Below are positions 23,261 through 34,180 of a DNA stretch of 64,000 bases, in pieces. How positions within the stretch are numbered: position 1 is the stretch's first letter; every line of letters begins with the position of its first letter. The notes below the pieces were generated by a model, which saw only the letters and a list, made by a program, of their open reading frames with translations, was not told where the DNA came from and did no database searches. Position numbers and translations under genes: made by a program. The DNA is from Leucocoprinus leucothites (taxonomy: Eukaryota > Basidiomycota > Agaricomycetes > Agaricales > Agaricaceae): contig JAACJO010000010.1 of assembly GCA_013368445.1 (NCBI GenBank), positions 930,001 to 994,000 on the forward strand. Direction: 5' to 3'.

Positions 23261-23957
23261 GGTGTGGGGCGTTTCGTGGTCGTTCAGCTATCGCAGAAAG
23301 TCGAAAAATAGAATAAATCAAAAGGACATGCTCCGCAAATCACAGAAAAGCGTCGAAAAGGCGAATGGTATCTGGCTGGTCTTGTTGTAGGTCGGAGGCG
23401 AGGACCCAGTGGGAACAGCGATGAAGTCGAATAAAAGGCGAGTAGAAGTCGAATACGGCGAAACTTCACGAAAAAGTCAAGAAAAGGAAGAGCACGTCGA
23501 GAAAGGCGTCGTGGTCGTGGTGGTCGTCAAACGTGAGAGAAGAAAGTTCCGGGCAGTGAACCTGATTCAACAAGATATGACAATAAATAAATTATCCTTT
23601 TTGGTTATCATCCCACGTGAGTCCGACCCTGCCCATCTACTTATTCACAGAAGAAACCCAGCGATCCTCATCCACGAACCTCTACGGGGCCGAAATAGTG
23701 TTTTTCTCACTCTGAGAAGCATCGCACCGCACGTTCTTGAGTGATTCCACGGGAGCAGTCTTCCTGGCTCCAGAACAAGAATAAAGTTTGGAATATCACA
23801 TAATTATGTAATAAATTGTTGCTGGGCACGTTACTCGTGACGAACGCGTCGAACAAGGAAACCGTGACGTCCAATATTCCTGAGCACTCACCTACCACGG
23901 ACGACATCCCTTGTTTCTATTCCTTCATTTTATTAACGATATACCCAAGCAAACAGT
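23261..23957. promoter_or_regulatory. Divergent intergenic region, RasGEF and ASF1
   Basis: About 700 bp separates the start codons of the RasGEF gene (minus strand) and ASF1 (plus strand). It should contain both promoters and leaders. I see no coding region; the part around 23790-23960 is AT-rich. Confidence 0.45.
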
Positions 23958-24540
23958 ATGTCCATTGTAACAATTAGGGTGTGTATACTAAAGCTCTTAT
24001 CACTGCCATTTCCTAGACCTGAGAACACAAATTTAACAGAACGTAGAGTTCATCAACAACCCAGCTCGGTTTTCTGACGTTTACCGTTTTCGCGTCACTT
24101 TTGAATGCATAGCCCCGCTTAAAGATGGTGAGCACAACTAGAATCTCTCTCTGCCTCCTTATCACCAATGTTAACTGATCACAACATTAGACCTCGAGTG
24201 GAAACTCATCTACGTCTCTTCTCCTGGAAACGAGGAACTTGATCAAGAGCTCGACGACTGTTTAGTCGGACCTGTACCCGTCGGCGTCAACTCCTTTGAA
24301 TTCGAAGGTTCAGCACCGGACCCTTCCAAAATCCCTCCAGAAGATGTTCTCGGCGTTGCCGCCTTGATCCTAACAGGCTCTTACAAGGAACAAGAGTTTG
24401 TTCGGGTGGGCTACTACCAGAACACGGAGTATGATAACGAGGAGATGAAGGAGACACCACCTTCCAAGATCATGTTTGATCGTCTAGTACGCGATATCAG
24501 CACAAAGCCTCGTGTGACCCGTTTCCAGATAAAATGGTGA
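23958..24540 (+). CDS. ASF1: Histone H3-H4 chaperone Asf1
   Basis: Three exons (23958-23978, 24040-24127, 24191-24540) give 152 residues, with phases 0 and 1 at the junctions. The protein reads [20 protein letters not shown] from the start, then [20 protein letters not shown] and the core of the Ig-like fold ([54 protein letters not shown]), ending RVTRFQIKW. Asf1 carries H3-H4 dimers to CAF-1 and HIR during DNA replication and transcription. The model stops at the end of the globular core and lacks the acidic tail seen in many fungal Asf1 proteins. An open frame in another phase runs on to 24722 and might be a tail reached by an unrecognised splice. Identity is very firm. Confidence 0.95.
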
Positions 24541-24845
24541 GTCGGACTTCGGCCTCAGCTTCAGCACCATTCCCTGACTTGCGACGAAGGGATGTCGCAC
24601 CCCCAATGCGAGCACTAGCCGCCACCGGAGCTGCTACATCGGCTCCTGTGCCCTCTGCGGATGACCTTGAAGGCTCAGGTGATGCGGAAGCAAAACAAAA
24701 CGGCGACGCAATGCAGCTCTAGACCCTATGTTATTAATTTTTCGTGTACTGATGTCTCTATGTGAGAATAGTGAGTAATATACATGTTGCTACAGTTATG
24801 GAAAATCAGTCGAGGTCAAGAAATCGAAAGAATGCTGTAATTAGA
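24541..24845. other. Convergent 3' region between ASF1 and MCM10
   Basis: The ASF1 and MCM10 genes converge here and must share about 305 bp for both 3' ends. The segment 24541-24722 is open in a frame different from the ASF1 terminal exon; the rest is AT-rich. Confidence 0.45.
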
Positions 24846-27206
24846 TTAAATGTCATCAAGATCTATCATGCCGTCGTCCGAGTCGGCATCAGCAACTTTT
24901 GTCCCGGGCTGGAGCTGATGGTTTTGGGAGGACGTTGGCACCACTACTCCCGACCTGATCTTGGGACCAGGTCGAGATCCGAGTCGTATGTCTTTCCGAG
25001 CTTTACCAATACTTTCTAAGGATTGGAGCTAGGTTGAAGTTCAGTCACAGTCCTATATTCAAGAGAGGCAATTCACCTTCTTCAGAAGAGCTGTATTATC
25101 CGGTTTCTTCTGTTGACCTGGCTTGAGTGTTGGATCGAATCCAAGTTGCTTGACGACTTGGGCCGTATACCCATTCTGGCTCGGGGCCGCTGATTCTTCC
25201 TCATCACCAGACATAATCTTTTTCTGGGCTGATTTTTTCGGCGCCTTGGCTTTGCCACCATATTCTAGCTTCAGGTTCGAAGTATGGCTCGACTCCCTAG
25301 CGATCATCACCGCTCTCATACCCGCACGATCCCTCTCCAACAACGATTTCAGTACACGATCAGTATCACCAGCACTCTTTCTCTGGGCCTTTGCCTGCCC
25401 CTCTCTCCCGATCGTCTCCCCAACAAACATATTTCGTGGATCGGCGTTGGATCCACTTACAACATGCCCTGACACGACATATGTCGATCCCCGAGTTGAT
25501 TCCTCTGGTTTTAAGCCCCATTGACGCGCAGGATCATACTGGCTCTTGCGCTTATGAGTTGATGTTGTTGTCATACCCGATGTACTAATCAATAGGACAC
25601 AAACAATCAGTGAACTTTTCTGAATCCGCGTATAAGCACGAAATGACATACCCAGCAGTGAACTCTGCACGGCCTGCTCGCTGATGTTGGACAGCATTCT
25701 GCAAGTGATACTCACATGCCTCACTGACCCTTTTGTCGCACCAACTTCCGCAGGCCTTGCCATCACGCTTGATAACACTGCACATTCCCAGATCGCGAGA
25801 CCGACCAATCACTGCGATTGAATCGGCTGATTCAGGAGTTAGAGCAAGAATGTTGTTCACAGGATGTGGAGTATCCTGCGAGCGCTGCTCATGATAAACA
25901 CCGTCAGCATGAAAGAACGTTCATAAGCTGGCTAACCGACCTGAAAAGGCTTTAAAATCTTTGGGTTCAAGAATGCAATGACGTCTCCTTCTTTGACCTT
26001 AGCCATTGACTCGAACGCCCCGCGACTGCCTCCTTTGTACAGCTTTCGCGGTTTGCGATCACCAGCACTATGGATGAGATCATATCCATCTGCTTCAAAC
26101 AGAAGCAGTGTAAGAAAGGCGTCGCCACGAATGACAGATTGGCCTCCGGTGCCGGAAGACTTCGACCGCGCTCCAAAATCAATCAACTTGAAATTGACGT
26201 ATTTCTTGCCGGTAGGTTTCTTGACTTCATCGTCCTTGTTCTTGTCCTTATTTTTCTGCCATGGCTTTTTGTCTTGTTCCTCGTCTGGACCCAACGTGAC
26301 GGGTGCACGTGTAAGTTTAACAGGTCCACGTTCGGCAACGACAGCAATTGTAACCCAGTCACCGAATAAAGGAACGTCATAGCCTTGCTTGTCCGGTTGA
26401 AGACGAACAATAGAATAAAGTTGCGAGGGAGAAAGATAGTAACGAGCAGTCATATATTCCTGCAGGTCTTCATGCAATAATGACCGAGATCTAACAAAGA
26501 TTGAGCTCCTGGCTGTACTATACCGGAATAATAAACTCACAAGAGCCGTATCCCCGAGTGCGGTTCGAGATGCAAGAATTCCGGGTCATCAGAAGGCGGT
26601 GTAAATTCATACGGTCCGCGTTCGAGCTCCTCAACCAATGCAAGACGATCATCTCGCTTGAGTCCAGTGTCATCTGACCGTCCAGTAGTTGCTGTTGTGG
26701 CTTCCGGGCGCGCTTTGTCCGAGAATGCAGATGTCCTCGCCACAGTTTCGAGCACAGGGCTTTGACCCGTTCGAGCCTTTACTTGAGCAAGATTATTCAA
26801 GAATCTAGAGGGCGCAGAGTCAGGTCTCTCTGCTTCCTGTCCAGCACTTTTCCCAGATGGCATAGCTCCAGTACTGGCTGATCGAGGTTGTTTCTGGAAG
26901 ACAGGTTGAGGGAATTTGGGCTTTGACTGTTTATCATCTTTGGCTTCGATCCGCCGCCTCTTTTCTGAATGTGAGGCTGAGTGGGGTACGGCAGTGCTTT
27001 TAAGATGACTCACTCGGAGAAGGCGTTGCAGGTGCCAAAGTGGTAGGCTCAGGTTTCTTCCTCTTTGGTGAATTGTTAGGGTCCTTCACAACAAAAGTCG
27101 TGTCATCTGGAAGATCTGTCAGCTGAGCTTGAAGAGCGGCAATTTGAGCTCTTATTTCTTCCTGTTTCCGCAGAGCAGCATCTGTCCGAGACGTTGAGGA
27201 TTCCAT
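24846..27206 (-). CDS. MCM10: DNA replication initiation factor Mcm10
   Basis: Six exons, in coding order 27206-27014, 26964-26541, 26490-25941, 25887-25652, 25584-25077, 25028-24846, give 697 residues. An N-terminal coiled coil (ALRKQEEIRAQIAALQAQL) is followed by a Lys/Arg-rich segment and a Ser-rich linker. The OB-fold spans about 200-390 (SGIRLLSRSL, YYLSPSQLYSIVRL, DVPLFGDWVTIAVVAERG). The Mcm10 zinc finger of C-x9-C-x11-C-x2-H spacing is at about 425-450 (CSVIKRDGKACGSWC, then CEYH). The C-terminus ends SIGKARKDIRLGSRPG followed by an acidic tail. Mcm10 loads and activates the CMG helicase and DNA polymerase alpha. The exon 1/2 acceptor is uncertain by 12 bases (a 37 nt intron is also in phase). 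It converges on ASF1, also replication-linked, with about 300 bp between the stops. Confidence 0.93.
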
Positions 27207-29183
27207 AGCGCTCTCAGGCTAATGAGGTGTAAACGCGTCGCGCGTTGTTATTGCATATTTATGATATTTATGTCCATAGTCATCAATCGTCACATGAAGC
27301 AAGAACAACGCTAGTTACATTCCCACGCTAAGCCCATTTAATAAATTCAAACTCAGCTAGCAATGCGAAAATGGAGAGAAAATCGAGGAAATTCCACGAA
27401 CAACTCGAAGCAGTGGAGTTGAGCCCATGAAAAAAAATATATACTTTCTAAATAGTACCATCCAAGTCAGAGCATGTATCAGAGACAGGTGTAAACTTTA
27501 CGAAACAGGGAGTAACCTTGAAACAGGGTCCCGGAATATACCGCGCGAGGTCACTGGGAGGTCCAGGTGAGTGTGATTCATCTGCCACGGCTTACTAGAG
27601 CCAACAGCTTTCCAAAACCATCTTGACCCGGAACCACATTGAGCACTGACTTAAACACACCTTCTACTTCTTTTCCTTCACACAATTTCCCCCCTTCTAT
27701 GTCACTCCTACTACCTTTTACCGTTCAGTTCCCCTTTGATCATTCTCTTGGAGATGATAGAATATTTTTGCAGTCTCCGTCAGATATCGTAGATTTAGGT
27801 AGTGATGCTGTAGACATAGCACAACGCCTTGCCCGCCTTTCTCGTTTTCTTGGCGGCACAAAAAGGCTGCTCACCTGCTATTTCTTATCGCCCAACGAAT
27901 TCTATCGTTACTCCAGAAAGGTTGGTCTAATCCTTCTCTCTCTTGTTCTCGCAGCATCTTAAACTAATGGAAATCCGTTTGTTTCCCGCGGCCAATAGAT
28001 TGTTTGTCTCGTTGAGGTAAAATTTAATCTCCTCCTCCGGATAAAGAGGGAAATGGCTGACCGAGACGTCCTATCCTTCTCTACTTCCTCTCATGATTTT
28101 ATTGTTTGGTAATACCCTCAAAGGTTGCTCTCAAAACACTAACAACGGCCAACATTCCACCATATTATTCCTCTTTCAGCGCTTCCCCGTTCCGCTTGCA
28201 CAAATCAGCTTACCTAGATCTTCTGAGAATGCTTTACGATCACCGGCACCACGTCGACACCGCGTTGCAAGGTAAATTACTCACCCCCGAATTTTTCTCG
28301 TCGATAAAGCCCAAAGTTCGTGCTAACACTTTACCTTACACGCATAGATCGCTTAGTTAGATTATTCCAACCACTTGCCTTTGGCTCGCCAAGGCCAAAG
28401 TGGGCGGGCGCATCAGGCAGTGTGGCCACAGAGTGGTCCAGTGCGGCATCTCCGGAGGGCCGACCCGGGAGGTTGGCAACAGCCTCAATGCAGCGGTCAT
28501 TGAAACGCCCAGAGCACAAGCTCACAACAATCTCCGAATGTGACACTGCACTCATGCCGCGTAAGTCTCAATCACATATATTCCGTCTCAGGTCCGAATA
28601 TGGCGCTCACCTCTTTTGATCCCTTTCACACAGCCCCGGATAAATTCTCCGAGCCTGATACAAAGTATTTGAGTCTAACGCCAGCACATGACCGCTGTTC
28701 TCAGCGCCTCTGGGATCCTGACGTCGTTTTTCCTGCATCAAAGAGAAGACGACGCAGGAGAAATTCACGCAGCGAGGACGTTGATCGCGAGAATTACCCA
28801 GCGGAGATGGAATCTCCAACGAGCTTTAAACCGCGGCCGTTATCCCGCCGCTTTGGCATTTATTGCACAGGTAAAAATACTATGCATCGGCAAAATGAGA
28901 GAGCGGGTCGTCCAGGCGGGATAAATTCATTCATAAAGGAATAACTTGCACGGATAGGACTTCTTAATGAACTTTTCATTCTTCTTCTTGTAGCTCTGAT
29001 CATATTATTTGTTCTTACGACCACTGTCCCTCAAACTATAGCATCTTGTACTACCTTGCGCAACACGAGCCTTCTTATTCTGACTTTTGTCATTTGTTTG
29101 TGCATCAACCTCAAGTATGGGATCAGCACTTTCTCGACCTCCCGGGCACACGGATTATTGTCATATTGGCAAGAACACTAGCA
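27207..29183. other. 2 kb stretch, possible unresolved spliced gene
   Basis: Two exon-like stretches on the plus strand look coding but I could not assemble a gene. The segment 27699-27918 reads MSLLLPFTVQFPFDHSLGD, then DIAQRLARLSRFLGG, and ends at a GT donor. The text recalls the front part of HD-type phosphohydrolases, but the metal-binding His-Asp region does not follow. A second segment, 28106-28270, reads SAYLDLLRMLYDHRHHVD and can splice to about 28350 (RLVRLFQPLAFGS). Codon use is plausible on both strands near 28400-28560. Treat as unresolved; it may be a diverged or decayed gene. Confidence 0.3.
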
Positions 29184-29465
29184 TTAATCTGTGAACATAC
29201 CACCCTCGGCTGGTGGGGCAACCTTTGATGGCGGAGTCGCCTGACCAGGGCCACCGAGCATAATTTCGCTCAGCTCATCTCTCCATCCTTTGAATTTAGC
29301 AATCAATGCTTCCTCCTTCTGCGAACCGCCTTGAGACCTTTCCTCCTCCTGTAACATAACAACGACCCTGGCTAGTCCGTCATCAACATGTTTCAAGGCG
29401 CTCTGCAGGAGAAAAGGGTTTCCAATAGCTGTCTGGACACGACTATCATCTCCGCTGCGGGGCAT
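29184..29465 (-). CDS. Small hypothetical helical protein, 93 residues
   Basis: A single open frame gives 93 residues beginning MPRSGDDSRVQTAIGNPFLL. A predicted amphipathic helix covers about 20-45 (LKHVDDGLARVVVMLQEEE) and a second one about 55-70. A Pro/Gly-rich tail ends it. I do not recognise the family. It may be a tiny complete gene or the last exon of a spliced gene. It diverges from the eIF2-gamma gene (start 30017). The regular hydrophobic spacing and charged residues look coding rather than random. Confidence 0.45.
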   Translation of the reverse strand: MPRSGDDSRVQTAIGNPFLLQSALKHVDDGLARVVVMLQEEERSQGGSQKEEALIAKFKGWRDELSEIMLGGPGQATPPSKVAPPAEGGMFTD

Positions 29466-30016
29466 TCTGGGCGCTGATATATGTTTAATGTCAATAATAG
29501 TTACAGCAATTGACCCGATGTAAACTTTTGCCGACCTGGATTAGGGTCTGACTTGGGATAAACCTAAATGTAGTCCACCTCAATAACAACAGACCCACGG
29601 ATGATTAAATATTTACCTGGGCAGGGTTTTCTCTAGTCGGTGACGGTGGTATACCTGTGTGTTGGCCTGGAAATTTGGCGTCGGCTGTACCAACACACTC
29701 GTGTGAGTCGGTTGGGTATAAAGCTGGCTGCTAAATAATGAACAAACCGTCACCCATAGACATGATTTGCGTTGTACTGTGGTAGTCAGAGAAAACCCAA
29801 GTTTGATCAACAATCGTGACTGCGCTCCACATTTATTCAATCCCCAGCGAATGACGTCGTCGCGATAGATCGTGGACCCACAGGCTCCCACTGGGTGCAC
29901 GTGACAAGATTGCTTAAAACTGCTTGACAGATGATTATTATCTAATCACCTCTTATGGAAGCAGCTGATTTCGAGTCAGGGAACGAGCAAAAGCTATCGT
30001 ACTGCTTACCACTACT
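29466..30016. other. Intergenic upstream of eIF2-gamma
   Basis: The segment holds a 95-codon minus-strand frame (29613-29900) without family features, taken as chance. It should hold the eIF2-gamma promoter and leader. Confidence 0.4.
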
Positions 30017-31754
30017 ATGCCTGGGGACGAAACACTTCAAAAACACGACGAAGACTACGAGTCTGAGGAAGAAGAAGACGATGATGAGCTTGAGCAGGTT
30101 CCGCACGTTGATGTCGATGCAACCAAGCTCAATCCTCTATCACCCGAGGTTATCTCAAAACAGGTATGCACCTTCGAGACTTATGTACATTCTCGCGATC
30201 TCACTCTAAAGTGCCATTCTCGATCTCCAGGCAACGATTAACCTTGGTAGGAGATCTTGTGAATAAATCGTGAAGCCACCTTACATTGATTCTGTATTTT
30301 GATTGGCGCGTCATGTAGGAACTATCGGACATGTCGCCCATGGTAAATCAACAGTCGTAAAAGCAATATCTGGTGTTATGACCGTTCGTTTCAAAAACGA
30401 GCTTGTCCGGAACATCACCATCAAGCTTGGTTACGCCAACGCCAAAGTGGGTCCCATCAAGAGTATTCCCTCTCCCAATGCTAATCGGTTCTCACTTTAC
30501 AAAAGATCTACAAATGCGAAAACCTTGCATGCCCTCGACCGGGCTGCTATAGATCCTACCGCTCCGATAAAGAAGATGATCCACCATGCGAGCGACCCGG
30601 TTGCGGTCATCGCATGAAACTCATTCGCCATGTATCGTTCGTTGATTGTCCTGGGCACGACATTCTCATGGCTACCATGTTGAACGGTGCTGCAGTCATG
30701 GACGCTGCCCTTCTTCTCATCGCTGGAAATGAAACATGCCCTCAGCCTCAAACGTCTGAGCACTTGGCAGCTGTTGAGATCATGAAACTTGAAAACATCA
30801 TCATTCTCCAGAACAAGGTGGATCTGATCAAAGAGGCACAGGCTTTGGAGCACCAAAAGAGCATATCTGCGTTCGTGAAAGGTGGGAGCTCATAGTTATC
30901 CACCGAATGCAATGATTACTTACCAATAAATAGGAACTGTCGCCGAAAACTCCCCTATCGTTCCCATATCGGCCCAGCTGAAATACAACATCGATGCTGT
31001 GAACGAGTACATCGTCAAGCGCATCCCTATCCCCGTCCGCGACTTCACCTCATATCCCAGACTGATCGTCATCCGTTCCTTTGATGTCAACAAACCCGGC
31101 GCGGAAGTCGATGAGCTAAAAGGCGGTGTCGCCGGTGGATCTATCTTGACTGGCGTTTTGCGTCTTGGCCAGGAAGTTGAGATCCGACCGGGCATCGTAA
31201 CGAAGGACAGCAGTGGAAAGACGAAGTGCAAACCCATCTTCAGCAGAATTTTGAGTTTGCATGCCGAGAACAACTTGCTTCAGTTTGCTGTTCCAGGAGG
31301 TCTGATTGGTGTGGGCACCAGAATCGACCCTACCCTCTGCCGTGCAGACCGATTAGTCGGTCAAGTGCTGGGCGCGGTTGGAAAGCTCCCTAAAATCTAC
31401 ACTGGTGAGTATCGCGTCTTCTCTCAACTAGAAACTAGAACCCACTACCTTTCCTCAGAACTCGAAATCAGTCTTTTCCTCCTCCGCCGTCTCCTCGGTG
31501 TCAAGACCGAAGACAAGAAACAGACGAAAGTCACCAAGCTCACCAAGGGAGAGCTACTCCTCATCAACATCGGCTCAACGTCCACCGGTGGTCGTGTCCT
31601 TTCTGTCAGAGCCGATCTGGCCAAGATCCAGCTTACATCACCGGCATGTACGGAAGTGGGCGAGAAAGTCGCACTCTCTCGCCGTATTGAGAAGCATTGG
31701 CGTCTTGTCGGTTGGGGAAGTGTACAGCGTGGAACGGTTCTGGAAGTAGACTAG
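30017..31754 (+). CDS. GCD11: Translation initiation factor eIF2 subunit gamma
   Basis: Six exons (30017-30163, 30231-30246, 30319-30446, 30506-30881, 30934-31404, 31459-31754) give 477 residues. Exon 2 is only 16 nt. After an acidic N-terminus, the G domain starts with [11 protein letters not shown] (P-loop, about 56-66), followed by a zinc-binding stretch unique to this factor ([12 protein letters not shown] and CERPGCGH), DCPGH (switch II) and NKVD for guanine recognition. Domains II and III follow, with [18 protein letters not shown] and [13 protein letters not shown] near the end. In the eIF2 complex it binds GTP and the initiator Met-tRNA. All residues needed for GTP binding are present. 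Length matches the family (about 460-480 in fungi outside yeast). Identity is very firm. Confidence 0.96.
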
Positions 31755-32270
31755 AGTCTTGTAATGACTTAGTGGCCAGCTAGCCTGGGTTTCACTAGGA
31801 TCTACGTTTACCTGGGCGTCCCGCATCCATATCACGCTACGCTCGTCTTAGACTTCACACACGCAATACGTCTCGTAACCAAGAGTTTTTTTCTAACATT
31901 GACTACTTGTGAAATTTACGTGTGTGGACTACATCAGACCTAACCACATTTCATTTTTTTTTTAAATCAGAAACCTCTGCCCACCCGTGACCACCAACAA
32001 CCCGCGCTCAGAGCCATTATATTGTCCATTCATATGGAAAAATCGCTGTTCAGCTGGTGCTTGATATCGTCTGGAGGCCATTTTTGGATCTCATTTAATA
32101 TGTAACCAGAAAACAGCTGGTTTTCCTTAATGGTATATTGTAAAAGCAAAATCCACAAAGCAGCCCCAGTCGCTACTATCATGTACTTATTTATAACAGA
32201 TACTAGTAACAGTAGCACATCTCATCGACCAGTGTACCTCCAGCACCAGTCAAGCCCGAAGTGACAGAGG
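31755..32270. other. Convergent 3' region, eIF2-gamma and RING-CH genes
   Basis: Both flanking genes end here. It contains a T-run near 31950 and AT-rich tracts at 32030-32220 but no coding signal. Confidence 0.5.
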
Positions 32271-34180
32271 TCAATCTCGACGACCATCACTCGTATCCAC
32301 CTGCCTAAAAGCTCTCGAGGCTATCTCAGCACCTGATGTTCGTCTGGGTCTTGGAGACAGAATCGGAAATGATGGGACCAGGTCCAGTTCTTTGATGTCT
32401 ACACCTGAGAAGTCTTTGGTCTTGATTTTACGAGACTCGATCTCACGTTTGGTGAGCCATAGATGAGCAAGGTAAAGGCAGTCCTTCGCCTACATAGGAA
32501 ACGACCATCAATTTTTTGTTAAAAAGGCGATGAAAGCAACATACCACAACGAATAAGCCCAAACCGATTGTGTTCCTCCACCACACAGGGTCGAGCTCTG
32601 CCCACGCCTTAGTTCCACCCCATAGATTCCCTACTGTGTATTTAAGTAGCTGCCCAAGCTTTTTTAACCCATCACCGACGGCAGCCCCACCGACAGCACC
32701 AGTGCTAGCACTGACAGAAGGGTACGCGTAAACTGATGGTGGAAGACCATTCAGGAGACGACGGTGCTGTTTGATACCAAGGAACTCTCGGAGTATATGT
32801 GAATGTTTCGAGATACGGAAGAGAAGGGTGCCCATCATGTTAGAGATGTATGGAATGAGAAGTGCACCGCCTATACGCCTGCCTAGAGATGAAGCGCTTT
32901 TTTCTATCAGACGCTCGGCCGCCATGAGATTTGCCGCATTCGGGTCTTGCGGACGATCGTTGGCAGGTGCATTAGCAACAGGAGCGGGTGCAGGATCAGG
33001 GTTGGCATCCGCATCCGGGTCGTCGTTGTCGTTAGCATCTAAATGTCCGTTCATAGCTGCTGCTATTGCTTCATCGTCAGCTAGGGGACGTGCGTCGACG
33101 TTTGCACGGAAGCGAATGAAGAGTGGGCCTTCTCTGAGATACAGTCCGAACCTGGAGCTTCGACCAGCATCGCTGAGATTTGCACCGAAAATGTGGAGGG
33201 CGACGCGGTGCAACAGCTTTCTGTAAATCATTTTGACAACCGGCGCAATAAACATGCCGAAGATCACGGGTGAGGGGGGCCAACCTCGGAGTCGAGGAGA
33301 ATGGGGTCGATCACGTTTGTGCCATGGTTCATGGTGCATCCACTGGTGCGCCACGGGGGATGGTGGCCAAACGAGGACAATTGGTAGGAGCATAGGGAAA
33401 AGAGTCGGGGAGGTCGATAAACGGGAGGAAATTAAGGATAATGGGAGGAGAGGGAGATTCAGAAAGGCAGTCCAGGGCCAATTGGATGGGTCATCGGTCA
33501 AGAGCATGTCGAACATCCTAGCAATCCGGGTTAGCAAATGGGTTGGTCTATGGGGGAGATGGCTTCACTCTTTACCAACAAATTGTCGCACTGCCCATGC
33601 TCCATAGGCAGTTAGTGTAATGTACACACCTGTAGTGCAAAAACGTCATCAGGCTGGTGTTTCCTTTGTCAAAGTGGACCACGTACCAGATCCCATTACA
33701 CCAATTACACCCGCAGCACTGATCAAAGTGAACACTCCTCCGGCTCTTTGTAAGACCTTGTTTATTGTACTCAGAACGTCAAGAACGAGAGGCTTTCTGC
33801 TCTCCATTTCATAACTTGTACCACATTGAGGACACTTTAATGCATTCTGTGCACGCTCTGCGGATCCTCCCTGCGCAGATTGGATCCAGTCAAGGAGGCA
33901 TGCTTCGTGCACTATGAGGGTACAATTGCAAGGGTGTGTCCATGCGCGCGGGGGACCCTCGCGAACTAGAAGGTAATAAGACGGGTGCAGTTTCAGTTGG
34001 TTAATTTAATGGCTGGAACTCGAATACGGACTCGCATCATATGGCTCTTCCTCGCGACAGATATAGCACAGCTTCACCTAAGGGAAACGAACCTCAGTAT
34101 TCGAATACAGGTTGGTGAAATACAGGAAACCTAATACGCACACGAAGATCGTTCACAGTGGGGACGCGGGCTGTCGACAT
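32271..34180 (-). CDS. RING-CH (MARCH-type) membrane E3 ubiquitin ligase
   Basis: Six exons, in coding order 34180-34142, 34077-34032, 33965-33687, 33629-33569, 33517-32545, 32489-32271, give 538 residues. The N-terminal RING-CH finger has the C4HC3 order: CYIC, then HPCNC, VHEACLLDWIQ, and CPQC. Hydrophobic segments follow (ISAAGVIGVMGSGVYITLTA at about 120, FLNLPLLPLSLI, IVLVWPP, VIFGMFIAPVV, then two near the C-terminus around SNMMGTLLF and TIGLGLFVV), so several membrane passes are predicted. A Pro/Ala/Asp-rich loop sits in the middle (DANPDPAPAPVANAP). Such ligases ubiquitinate membrane proteins, often in ER or endosomes; substrate and compartment cannot be seen here. The exon chain fits in phase at each junction. 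Confidence 0.88.

Noticed and set aside
29613..29900. 95-codon minus-strand frame upstream of eIF2-gamma
   Set aside because: No conserved pattern; it covers the likely promoter of eIF2-gamma.
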